NCBI GenBank assembly: GCA_023269335.1
Contig: JAHFTM010000079.1
Span: 1-7,695 of the forward strand
Reading direction: 5' to 3'
Source of the DNA: Chlamydiia bacterium
Lineage (GTDB): Bacteria > Chlamydiota > Chlamydiia > Chlamydiales > FEN-1388
DNA length: 7,695 bases
Part shown: positions 1 through 7,500 of the stretch, piece after piece
How the letters are laid out: each line of letters starts with the position of its first letter
Numbering within the stretch: position 1 is the stretch's first letter
Program-made: the position numbers and the translations under genes
Notes under the pieces: model-generated
Told to the model about the DNA's origin: nothing
The model's input: the letters and a program-made list of their open reading frames with translations, nothing else
Databases searched by the model: none

Positions 1-1355
1 ATAATCGCCTTGGCTGTAGGGTTACCCTTCTTATCTAAGAAGTCTTTTACATTTTCAGAATTAAGTGTGGCTGGTCTGCCGCCCGCAGGAATAAAGATAT
101 CGCTTGCACATTGATTGAGCTGCCACAAAAGATGCGCTTCGGCTTCGCTTTCAGAAAGCCACACTTTTTCAACGCCATCTCTTTGATTTTTTGCCAGACT
201 CACCTCATCGCCTTTACGCACTTCAATATTGAGAAGAAAACCTTCTTTTGAAAGCTCTTCTTTAGGATAAAAGCGAATAGGCTTGGCATCAAAGAAAAGC
301 TGCGTGCAGCTTTTTAGATCTAAGCCCTCGGAGTCAAAAAGTAGCCCAGATACATCTCTTACTAGAACAAGTTTGGCCGTTTTTGGGTAATACTTATGAA
401 AATTCATAATCTGATTGCCAGCTACATCACCATCAGGGCCGCCAGACATTTTCACACTAAATCGTTCAACTGCCGGCTTAAAGCCTAGAAAATGAAGCAC
501 TGCCTCCATACAGGTAGTCACTCCCCACGAAGTCACCCCATACTCTTTATGGTTGATGCCCATTTCCGGCTTTCCCGAGATGAAAGCAGCACCAACTACA
601 TAACCCTCATTTTTACTATACTCAGCAATCCATTCAATCATACTATCATGCATATGCTCATCAGGGCCAAGATAGAGATATTCAGGCAGCCTGTAGTAGT
701 CAAGGACGCATCCGGCATGCTTCAAAGCACCGCTTGGCGTAAAATTAACAAGCGAAATCAAGCTTTCGATAAAGGCCTTTTGCGCATCATACAGCAGCTC
801 GCGTTGACTGATAAAGATAATCCCCTTGGAGCCTCCTTCAGGAATATCTTTGTTTTTCATTTGTTGTGTTAAAGCAAGATCGTAGCACTCAGATAAAATT
901 GTTGGCGCAATAACCAGAGCGTCTTTTTCATTTTTAGCAATGACTGTTCGCAGGCCGCCGCGGGCAATATCTTGAAAGCGAATATGGAAGCCAAAAAAAC
1001 TTTGACTGTAGACAAAGAAAATACCATATGGCAGATGACCAAATTTGGTATTGATAGCATGGGGATCTAAACGAAAGGCAACTGCTCTTTTTTCGGGTAA
1101 AAAATAATTGGTCTTTACTATCTTATCGACAAAATGGATGGCAAGCTGTTCAATTGCATCATTTTCTTGTAACAGCGCTTCTTTTAACTTCTGGTGGGCG
1201 GGAAGATCAACTTTTTCAGGATCAAACTTCAAACAGAACAGTGAGTACAGTGCCTCTTGAAAGCCAGGTCGTTGTAGAATATGGTCTTGCACCTTCTCAG
1301 GCGTCTCGCTCTTGAGTAGCTGACTGATAAAGCAGCTGACCGCTTTTACAAACAT
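1..1355 (-). CDS. NAD-specific glutamate dehydrogenase, large (115-kDa-type) family, catalytic region; 3' end outside window
   Basis: The frame is open from ATG at 1355 through the window edge, giving 451 residues without a stop. The product should catalyse reversible oxidative deamination of glutamate to 2-oxoglutarate with NAD, in the cytoplasm. Visible family marks are RFQDIARGG (residues 126-134), the substrate-site segment KNKDIPEGGSKG (167-178), INHKEYGVTS (267-276), a dinucleotide-fold glycine motif GGPDGDVAGN (305-314) and GGRP (425-428). These match the GDH2-like class and not the short hexameric GdhA class. ATG 1355 is chosen because a TAG lies in frame ten codons upstream and TAGGA precedes the ATG by 6 nt. 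The family normally carries several hundred residues before the RFQDIARGG block, but only about 125 exist here, so the N-terminal regulatory half is absent or was lost. The gene follows the metal ATPase on the same strand after 94 nt. Family assignment is firm; whether the enzyme is complete and active is not known. Confidence 0.9.
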   Translation of the reverse strand, partial: MFVKAVSCFISQLLKSETPEKVQDHILQRPGFQEALYSLFCLKFDPEKVDLPAHQKLKEALLQENDAIEQLAIHFVDKIVKTNYFLPEKRAVAFRLDPHAINTKFGHLPYGIFFVYSQSFFGFHIRFQDIARGGLRTVIAKNEKDALVIAPTILSECYDLALTQQMKNKDIPEGGSKGIIFISQRELLYDAQKAFIESLISLVNFTPSGALKHAGCVLDYYRLPEYLYLGPDEHMHDSMIEWIAEYSKNEGYVVGAAFISGKPEMGINHKEYGVTSWGVTTCMEAVLHFLGFKPAVERFSVKMSGGPDGDVAGNQIMNFHKYYPKTAKLVLVRDVSGLLFDSEGLDLKSCTQLFFDAKPIRFYPKEELSKEGFLLNIEVRKGDEVSLAKNQRDGVEKVWLSESEAEAHLLWQLNQCASDIFIPAGGRPATLNSENVKDFLDKKGNPTAKAI

Positions 1356-1449
1356 CTCAAGTCCTAAAGTGAAGTCCTAAAATTCACTCCATATCTGAAA
1401 GGCAATAATCTATAAACAACTTCTTATTTTTTTGGATCATAAACGGCTC
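1356..1449 (-). other. ATPase-to-glutamate dehydrogenase intergenic leader with direct repeat and small hairpin
   Basis: This 94-nt gap has no convincing terminator and no good promoter, so read-through from the ATPase gene is plausible. It contains an 18-codon minus-strand ORF (ATG at 1440, TGA ending at 1384) with only a weak AAGAG-like ribosome site; I do not recognise the peptide. Next to the dehydrogenase start, AAGTCCTAAA (plus strand) occurs twice, at 1359-1368 and 1372-1381, 13 nt apart. AGTGAA (1368-1373) can pair with TTCACT (1383-1388) around a 9-nt loop. On the transcript, one of the two AGGA copies is the ribosome site of the dehydrogenase and the other sits in the hairpin loop. 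Confidence 0.45.
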
Positions 1450-3486
1450 TTACTTTCTGAGTAGGCGGATAGCGTTCAGACCTACAAGTACTGTTCCACC
1501 CTCATGCAAGACAACAGCAAGCCATAAAGGGACCATGCCGTAAAGAGCCGCAATACTCGCAAAAAAGATAGCACTTAGGGCAATAGTAAGATTTTCACGC
1601 ACAATTTTTTTGGTAGCCTTTGCTTTTTGAAAAAGCCAATCCAGGACTTCGATGTTGTCATTCAAAAGAATACAGTCAGCAAACGCACGCGCAGTACCGC
1701 TGCCAATTTTTCCCATGCAGATGCCTACTGTTGCTCGAGCGAGTGCTGGCGCATCATTGATGCCGTCACCTACCATGGCAAGACCATAGTTCTTTGAAAG
1801 CTCAGTGATCTTTTCAAGCTTGTCTTCAGGGCGTAAATCTGCATAGTACTCATCAATACCTACACTCGTGGCAATATGCTTAGCTGTCTCCTCATGATCA
1901 CCTGTCAGCATCACAAGTTTTTTACCACTTTTTTTAAGATTATCAAGCATTCGTCCAACTTCTGGTCTCAGCTTGTCGTAAAAGCAAAACAGATAGCCTC
2001 TCTTACCCGCACACAAGCAAGCTACAAGTTGGCCTTCTTTTCGAGCCTCAGCTGCAATTTTCTGCAGCTTTTCAGCCTCTTCTTTTGCAAGATGAGTATC
2101 GAGCGCCTTAACATCTCCGATAAAAGCCCGAATTTGTCGTCCGGCTATCTCAATTTGACCCTCAACACCTAACCCCGGCACTACTTGAATATTCTGACAA
2201 GGATAGATCGGTGCATTTTCATTTTCCGCCTTCTCCGTGATCGCTTGTGCTATGGGATGCACAGCATTTCGCTCTAAAGAGGCGGCTATACTCACAATTT
2301 CTTGCTGGGAAAATTCATCCTCGCGCCCACTTGCACTCACTTGCACAAGTTTTGAAAAAACAAGCTCACCAAGAGTCAGTGTACCAGTTTTATCAAAGGC
2401 GATGACGCTGCATTCATTCAGCCCATCAAGAACAACTCCACCCTTGAGTACTATACCCTTCTTTGCACAAGCACCAAGTGCGCTTAAATAGGCTATAGGA
2501 ACCGCTAGAATCAACGCACAGGGAGAGGCTGTAATAAGGAAGGCTAGCGCTCTATAAATCGATCCTTCGCGTCCTAAATAGGCTACATCTGCGGCGTGGG
2601 CAAAGTAAAGGGCAAAAACGAAAGAAAAAACAATGATCGTAATGGCATACCTTCTACCAAAGCGGTCAAACCAGCGCTCGAGCTTCGGTTTTGCCTCTTG
2701 CGCTTTTGTGATCAATTGAATAATACGCGAAATGGTAGAGTCAGCCGAAGTATTTAACACTTTGATAGTTAAAGATCCTTCAAGCAATCTTGCACCTGCA
2801 GGCACAAGGTCATGGATTTTCTTGCGGATAGCCACACTTTCCCCAGTCAGATGCGCTAAGCTAATGGATGAGGCACCTTCTATAATCACCCCATCAAGCG
2901 GTACAATTTCACCTGCTCGAACAAGTATCTTTGAGCCTACAGTAACATCTTCGACTGCTCGCTCTCTTATGCGATGTTTCTCATCAACAATAAAAGCTTT
3001 GGTCGCTGCAATCGTAGAGATCGAACTCAGCGCATTTTTTGCTTTCAGGGTGACAAGATTTTCTAGGGATCCTGAGATAGCAAAAAGAACTAAAAGAAGC
3101 GCCCCCTCATAGCCCGCACCCAAAAAATAGGCTGAAAAGGCAGCAATTGTCATAAGCACATCAATATTAACATCCCTTCTGAAAACCACATCCTCAATAG
3201 ATTCAATGAGCGAAGGCGTTCCTGCAATCAAAAAAACTGAGATGAGAAGAATTTCAGAAAAAGGTAGTGAAGGAACAAAATAGGCGCAAAAAAGTAAAAA
3301 AGCAGAAAAAAGCGATGCCTTTAAAGAAAGATGACGACTTAAAGATCTGCCGTACCGATTGAGAAATGGCGAAGCACTCTCCTCAAGCCCCATTTCAAAG
3401 AAACTGCGAAAAAGGAATGGATCATTTCGCCTGGCTCCAAAAGGGATATTGCGCGATTCAAGACTGTCTGTATCTTCTTTTGCCAT
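1450..3486 (-). CDS. zntA: Heavy-metal translocating P1B-type ATPase, P1B-4-like (SPC/HEGGT)
   Basis: This 678-residue inner-membrane pump exports divalent metal ions at the cost of ATP. Seen in order are: a short N-terminus with no CxxC metal-binding domain, about four membrane helices (roughly 55-145), the actuator motif TGES (214-217), helices near 278-297 and 310-335 carrying SPC (321-323), the phosphorylation site DKTGTLT (Asp365), the nucleotide-domain HP (410-411), TGD (528-530), GDGINDAP (573-580), and two last helices with HEGGT (661-665). All catalytic residues are present. Homologues in Chlamydia are called zntA, but SPC replacing CPC together with HEGGT is the known signature of the P1B-4 subgroup, whose members export Co2+ or Fe2+; the metal is therefore uncertain. 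ATG 3486 is preferred over TTG 3570, which would overlap the upstream gene by 70 nt. No clear ribosome site precedes the ATG, and the upstream stop is only 14 nt away, so translational coupling is likely. Confidence 0.95.
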   Translation of the reverse strand: MAKEDTDSLESRNIPFGARRNDPFLFRSFFEMGLEESASPFLNRYGRSLSRHLSLKASLFSAFLLFCAYFVPSLPFSEILLISVFLIAGTPSLIESIEDVVFRRDVNIDVLMTIAAFSAYFLGAGYEGALLLVLFAISGSLENLVTLKAKNALSSISTIAATKAFIVDEKHRIRERAVEDVTVGSKILVRAGEIVPLDGVIIEGASSISLAHLTGESVAIRKKIHDLVPAGARLLEGSLTIKVLNTSADSTISRIIQLITKAQEAKPKLERWFDRFGRRYAITIIVFSFVFALYFAHAADVAYLGREGSIYRALAFLITASPCALILAVPIAYLSALGACAKKGIVLKGGVVLDGLNECSVIAFDKTGTLTLGELVFSKLVQVSASGREDEFSQQEIVSIAASLERNAVHPIAQAITEKAENENAPIYPCQNIQVVPGLGVEGQIEIAGRQIRAFIGDVKALDTHLAKEEAEKLQKIAAEARKEGQLVACLCAGKRGYLFCFYDKLRPEVGRMLDNLKKSGKKLVMLTGDHEETAKHIATSVGIDEYYADLRPEDKLEKITELSKNYGLAMVGDGINDAPALARATVGICMGKIGSGTARAFADCILLNDNIEVLDWLFQKAKATKKIVRENLTIALSAIFFASIAALYGMVPLWLAVVLHEGGTVLVGLNAIRLLRK

Positions 3487-3500
3487 TGTCAAGTACGTCT

Positions 3501-4265
3501 TTAGGAGATTAAAAATTGCATAAAGTAGTAGCTTCCAGCATAGGCAAAAATAGCAATGCCTACATTCCAAATGAGTGCTGGCACGACTTGATTTTTTTCT
3601 CTATAAGCTGAAAAACCAGCTGACAGGGCTAAAACAAAAAGTGAGCTAAAAACAAGGCCAGGATGCTCAAAAAAGTAAAAACAGGCAATAGTCACTACAG
3701 CTGCAACAATGGTCCCTATAGCAGCACCTAACCCTTGAACGAGTGGATGCTCATTTTCCTCCAACCGAAAGCCCATTTCTTCTTGAAGCATCACTCGAAG
3801 CAGCCGATCTCCATCTGCCATAAGCACATCGACGACTTCATCTAAAAGCGCCCCTTCAAATCCTTTTGCCTTGTATAAAGCTTTTAACTCCTCACGTTCC
3901 TGAGGCCTATGCTCCTGAATCTCCTTTTGCTCTTCATCTACTACGCGATGAAGCCTTTCTAGACGTGCCCAAGCGAGCCAACTACTTCTGCCAGTCATCC
4001 AGAAAATAAAACCCAAAGAAAATGCTAAGAGGAAACAGAAGATCTGTTCCGGGGTAAACTCAAAAAAATTGAAAAGCAGTGACAAAAGCATGAGGATGAA
4101 GGCTAACTGCCGTGCCGCGTCAAAGCCTGCAAAACAAGAGCCAGGAGTTTCTGCCCCATGAATTTCAGAAGAGGCAAAAATTCCATTCATTTGTGCCTCA
4201 GCAACATGCCGTAAGGCATCTTTACCTTTAAAATGAGAAAAATTCTCAGGATTTGCTTCACTCAT
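3501..4265 (-). CDS. VIT1/CCC1-like membrane protein, probable Fe2+/Mn2+ transporter (CT728-like)
   Basis: This 254-residue integral membrane protein has about five hydrophobic segments (roughly 53-68, 73-92, 175-198, 203-220, 228-250). The second and third are separated by a long charged cytoplasmic stretch (about 100-170) rich in glutamate, containing REELKALYKAKGF (124-136) and VMLQEEMGF (158-166). Five helices with a Glu/Met-rich metal-binding loop between helices 2 and 3 is the plan of the VIT1/CCC1 family, which transports Fe2+ or Mn2+. An aspartate (Asp49) starts the first helix, as in that family. The N-terminus is divergent, so transport activity is inference. The start is ATG 4265, the first ATG of the frame, with only a poor upstream ribosome site. 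It is the first gene of the leftward unit and lies 14 nt before the metal ATPase, which supports a joint role in metal homeostasis. The gene pair resembles CT728-CT727 of Chlamydia, from memory. Confidence 0.78.
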   Translation of the reverse strand: MSEANPENFSHFKGKDALRHVAEAQMNGIFASSEIHGAETPGSCFAGFDAARQLAFILMLLSLLFNFFEFTPEQIFCFLLAFSLGFIFWMTGRSSWLAWARLERLHRVVDEEQKEIQEHRPQEREELKALYKAKGFEGALLDEVVDVLMADGDRLLRVMLQEEMGFRLEENEHPLVQGLGAAIGTIVAAVVTIACFYFFEHPGLVFSSLFVLALSAGFSAYREKNQVVPALIWNVGIAIFAYAGSYYFMQFLIS

Positions 4266-4375
4266 AAAGTATACAACCTAACTGTTGAAACCGCAGTATA
4301 TGCCATTATCAATAATCTTTTGAGCAAAATCTGCTTAATCTATGCAAAATAGGTAAGTTGCTCCATAAATAAAGT

Positions 4376-4397
4376 AATTATTTTAATATAAATAATT
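4376..4397. repeat. AT-only inverted repeat, possible operator
   Basis: AATTATTT (4376-4383) and AAATAATT (4390-4397) are perfect 8-bp inverted arms around a 6-bp centre. The dyad lies just upstream of the extended -10 of the rightward promoter and overlaps its predicted -35 position, where a repressor would act. All bases are A or T, so chance occurrence in this AT-rich gap is possible. Helical curvature or an UP-like role are alternatives. Confidence 0.35.
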
Positions 4398-4409
4398 TTT
4401 TGCTACAAT
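4381..4409 (+). promoter_or_regulatory. Putative sigma70-type promoter with extended -10
   Basis: TGCTACAAT (4401-4409) fits the extended -10 pattern TGnTAnAAT. A poor -35 (TTTTAA, 4381-4386) lies 17 nt upstream, which is acceptable for an extended -10 promoter. Transcription would start near 4416, only about seven nt before the leader hairpin, so the RNA would begin almost directly with the SD/anti-SD structure. TATAAG at 4415-4420 is a second, weaker -10 choice. Confidence 0.45.
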
Positions 4410-4422
4410 GAAGGTATAAGAC

Positions 4423-4497
4423 GAAGGGAGGAGTTCCATGAGAAATAGATTACCGTCACTTATTACACCCCCTCCTTTCATCTTAACGATTAAGGAG
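4423..4497 (+). promoter_or_regulatory. Leader with two Shine-Dalgarno sites and a shared anti-SD segment (possible translational switch)
   Basis: GAAGGGAGG (4423-4431) can pair with CCTCCTTTC (4471-4479) over nine base pairs including one G-U, around a 39-nt loop; this buries the strong SD of the 43-codon leader ORF. The same CTCCTT (4472-4477) can instead pair with AAGGAG (4492-4497), the SD of the long downstream gene, over six base pairs with a 14-nt loop. A small CTTAA/TTAAG hairpin (4481-4493) competes with the second pairing. The pairings exclude each other, so the RNA could expose one SD while masking the other. The complementarity is seen directly; regulation is inference. SD and anti-SD sequences are low-complexity purine and pyrimidine tracts, so some pairing is expected by chance. 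Confidence 0.45.
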
Positions 4498-4569
4498 AAC
4501 GAATTATGGGCCTTCAAGGAGTCGTCGGACCTAACGGGAGCTACACACCTCCGAGTAGTGGCAGTTTAA
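4438..4569 (+). CDS. Possible 43-residue leader ORF overlapping the start of the long gene
   Basis: ATG 4438 follows the strongest ribosome site in the window (AAGGGAGGAG, 4424-4433). The frame runs 43 codons to TAA at 4567-4569 and overlaps the beginning of the long gene by 64 nt in another frame. The peptide starts MRNRLPSLITPPPF; I do not recognise it, and it has no signal peptide or membrane helix. Its value may lie in the act of translation: ribosomes reading this frame would unfold the anti-SD segment and pass over the SD and start of the next gene. The alternative is that the ATG is fortuitous and the purine tract only serves RNA structure. Confidence 0.3.
   Translation: MRNRLPSLITPPPFILTIKENELWAFKESSDLTGATHLRVVAV
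4492..4508 (+). promoter_or_regulatory. Ribosome binding site deciding the start of the long gene
   Basis: AAGGAG at 4492-4497 lies 8 nt before ATG 4506, a near-ideal SD and spacing. This fixes the start of the long frame and argues against any start further inside it. Confidence 0.75.
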
Positions 4570-7500
4570 CTCAAGTTACTAGCGATATAAGCATACTTGA
4601 AACAAATTATAATAATGCACTCAACGCTGCAAATCTCGCCGTAACGAGCTATACGAATTTATATCAAGAGCTTCAACGCCACGCAGATGAGTATCAAAAC
4701 GCCCTGGAGAATGATCCAGGGGATTCTGATCCCTATTTTTCTAATTTACAAAGTTCTTTGGCGTCATTTAATTCCTATTCCTCTGACTATCTAAGCCCAG
4801 CTGAGACCTTACGGCTTGCAGCACTTGAACTATCGAATGCACATTACTCCTATCAACAACTGCAAGATAGCCAAATAAATACTAGCCTGAATAACCTTGT
4901 AACTAGCTTGAACGGAAAGATTGATTCTACGCTTTACAGCGAACTTCAGACAGCAAATAGTGCAAGACAAACAGCACGCAACTCACTACTTCCTGCCCTT
5001 ACAAATTTTCAAAATAATGAACTCTTGCTTGCTAATGCTAGGGCTTTGCTTCTTCAACAGCAAGCAAAAGCCGCAGTCGACCGCGCAACAGCACTGCTCA
5101 CCACTGGCTTAGAGCCAACATCTCTCTCTCCAGGTAGCGCTTGGGAACAATATGAAACTGATATGACAGCAGTAACTCAAACAGAAGCTTTAATCAATAC
5201 ATACCTTGCCAACCGCGCAACGTATAGCAGCACTTTAAATAACGCAATTTCTAACTACAAAGACTCTTACGATAACTCAACAACAGGTTTTGTCACTATT
5301 TTACAGCAAGCTACAACCCAAGCTCATGTTGATGCTACTGCCTACATTGCTCAAATTGCCTCTGCAAAAAACCTGGTCGACAATTTCATCACAACGTCAC
5401 TTGCCCAGAGGCGCGCGGCAGACTTGCTTGCTCAACAACAGCATTATGCAGCGTACCCTTCTTCCAACTCTAACTTAGCCACAATTGAACAAGGCTCAAA
5501 TGACCTTGCTGCAACCACAATTAATGCCCTACTCACTACTGGAGTAACAGCCTTTGGCTCTGATTTAAGCTTGCCCGAGCTTCCAACTAGTGGTAAACGA
5601 CTTTCAATGATGGACTTCATGAAATTTCTTACTGCAGGTCAGCTTATCGCTAAACAAATCAATCTTCAGAGCCAACAAGCTGATATTGGCCTTAACGACA
5701 TGCGTTTGGAGATTTGGAAAGCTATCTTGACAGCCAATAATACTCAACTTTCAGAGGCATCTAGGTACCTGCATCAACTTGTCACAGCAGACCGTGAATA
5801 CAACGCTCAAGTAGACAGCGAGAACAGCACTACTCAAACCAGCGAACAAGCAGACATAACCGCCTACAATGCTGAAGTGAGCGCCATTAACAACAGGATT
5901 GCGCTTATAAATGCCAGAAACCAATTGCGCACTGCAAATGGAAACAACGTCACAGACGGGCTGAATTCGGCAGCTCAGCAGGCTGTAAACACTATCAATG
6001 AAACAAATGAGGTTAACCCAAATTCTATCAATATTCTTGATCTTTTTGATCAAATAGAAACGGTTTATCCACCCACAGCACTTCCTGATCCAGCTATAAT
6101 TCCATATCCAGACGCTTATCCTCAATTTCCAAGCGTACCGCAGCTACCATCGCCAATACCGACTGCAACGGCAACTCAAGGCGCTATAGATGCTTTTAAT
6201 GCTCTCTTAAAACAAGTTAATGACATTCTTGCGCCAATTTCTGGGGAACTCGATGAGATACAAAGCCCACCGATAGATTTCCAACAGCTCACCCCGCTGT
6301 TTTATCGACAAGACATTCCGCTTCGATCCTTGTCAGACATATTTGACATTACTTCTGTGCTGAATAGCTTGTCCTCACTTTTTGACTTAATTAACAAAGC
6401 AAACACTCACAGCGTTCTAAGTGAGCTCAATAAAAATCCTCTGTTTGCATTCACTTCAGCAAAAACTGCTCAAACAAAAGGGCAAACCACTCAGGGAGCT
6501 GGAGGTGCCGTTTCTCTTTCAGCTGTCAACGCAAACATTGATTCTGCCACACTGGGACAGATGCTTAACCAACTGATACGATCTGAACAGTATGGCAACC
6601 TTCTTAAAAGGCTTGCAGAAGAGGCCACATTAGTTGCTGGCATACAAACCGGTATACGCCTACCTGCACGAGATGCAGATCATTCAGTTTTCGGAGTGAT
6701 GCGTGATGAATTTATAACTGAAGTGACCCAAGCAAAGGATGCAGCAATTGCCAGTACTCGTTCAGCAACTGAAGAAGATGGACAGCTAAAAGCTGTCGCA
6801 GAACAGCTCATCCACCAAAGTAATAATGTAAAAGAACTTGAGCAAAACGCAAATCTCATTATTGCAGAATCAGGCTTTACAGCAACTTTAAGCGATACTG
6901 ATCTAAAAAAACTTCAATCCTCACTTGTTTTTTTACAGAAAATAACTCTGCTTCTCCTTTCTGGAATAGCTCTGAGCTCGATTGGTGCAAAAAATAATCC
7001 TGCGACTGCCGCGGAAAATTTTATCAGCTTGACCCAATCTCCAGAAGTGGCTGCTGCTGCACCAACGGCAGCTTTGGCTTCAGCTGGTAGCTCCATAACA
7101 TCAACAAGTCCGTCGGAATTACCTGATGTAGTCGTGCAAGCACTACAGTCAGCTGGCCTGACAAATCAAGCGACAAAAGAGCTTGAAACAGTTATTCAAG
7201 CAGGTTTCGCTCCTGCTGGAACTGTGACCTCTCCTTTTGGAGGAAAAGATCAATTTGATCAAGTAGTAAAGGAACTCAAAAAGGCTGGCTTTGCACTACC
7301 ACCTGAGTTGAGTCCTGAAAACCCTTACTTCATTCAAGCTCTGCTTGATCAGGTGGATCAAAAATTACCTACTGCCGTGAAAGCTGATTTTGCAAATTAC
7401 ATAGCACTCTTTCTTCGCTCCCTCAATTTACCTGGAAGCTCAATTGCAGGCTTTAAAGCAGGCCTTGCATCAGGTGTGAGCATCGGATCTGCCGTAACTA

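Larger units (their letters stand above)
4266..4437. other. Divergent intergenic region between the metal-transport unit and the long rightward gene
   Basis: This 172-bp AT-rich stretch has no coding content and should hold the promoters of both units. For the leftward unit the best -10-like match is TATACT (plus strand AGTATA, 4295-4300), but no good -35 element lies at the right distance, so I do not call a promoter. The rightward promoter, the palindrome and the leader hairpin are listed separately. No terminator-like hairpin followed by a T run was seen. Confidence 0.6.

Noticed and set aside
492..1060. Open frames of 126 aa (plus, 492-872) and 63 aa (minus, 869-1060)
   Set aside because: They lie in other frames within the glutamate dehydrogenase gene, whose motif-rich frame runs uninterrupted; neither resembles a real protein.
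1876..3112. Three plus-strand open frames (1876-2172, 2237-2491, 2732-3112)
   Set aside because: They are antisense shadows of the P-type ATPase, which has every catalytic motif in its own frame.
3487..3570. In-frame TTG start at 3570 that would add 28 residues with a CxxCxxCxC pattern to the metal ATPase
   Set aside because: It resembles a metal-binding extension, but it starts at TTG without a ribosome site, overlaps the upstream membrane-protein gene by 70 nt, and the cysteines arise from reading that gene's membrane-helix codons in another frame.
4290..4345. Leftward promoter for the metal-transport unit
   Set aside because: TATACT-like and TTGCTC-like hexamers exist on the minus strand but are about 21 nt apart, and other pairings are weaker, so no promoter is called.
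4481..4493. CTTAA-CGA-TTAAG hairpin as a transcription terminator or attenuator
   Set aside because: The stem is short and AT-rich and is followed by AGGAG and not by a T run, so an intrinsic terminator is not supported.
4921..7096. Open frames at 4921-5112 (+), 5290-5478 (+), 5751-6125 (-) and 6914-7096 (-)
   Set aside because: They lie inside the long rightward gene in other frames, lack convincing ribosome sites and show compositions expected of out-of-frame reading.
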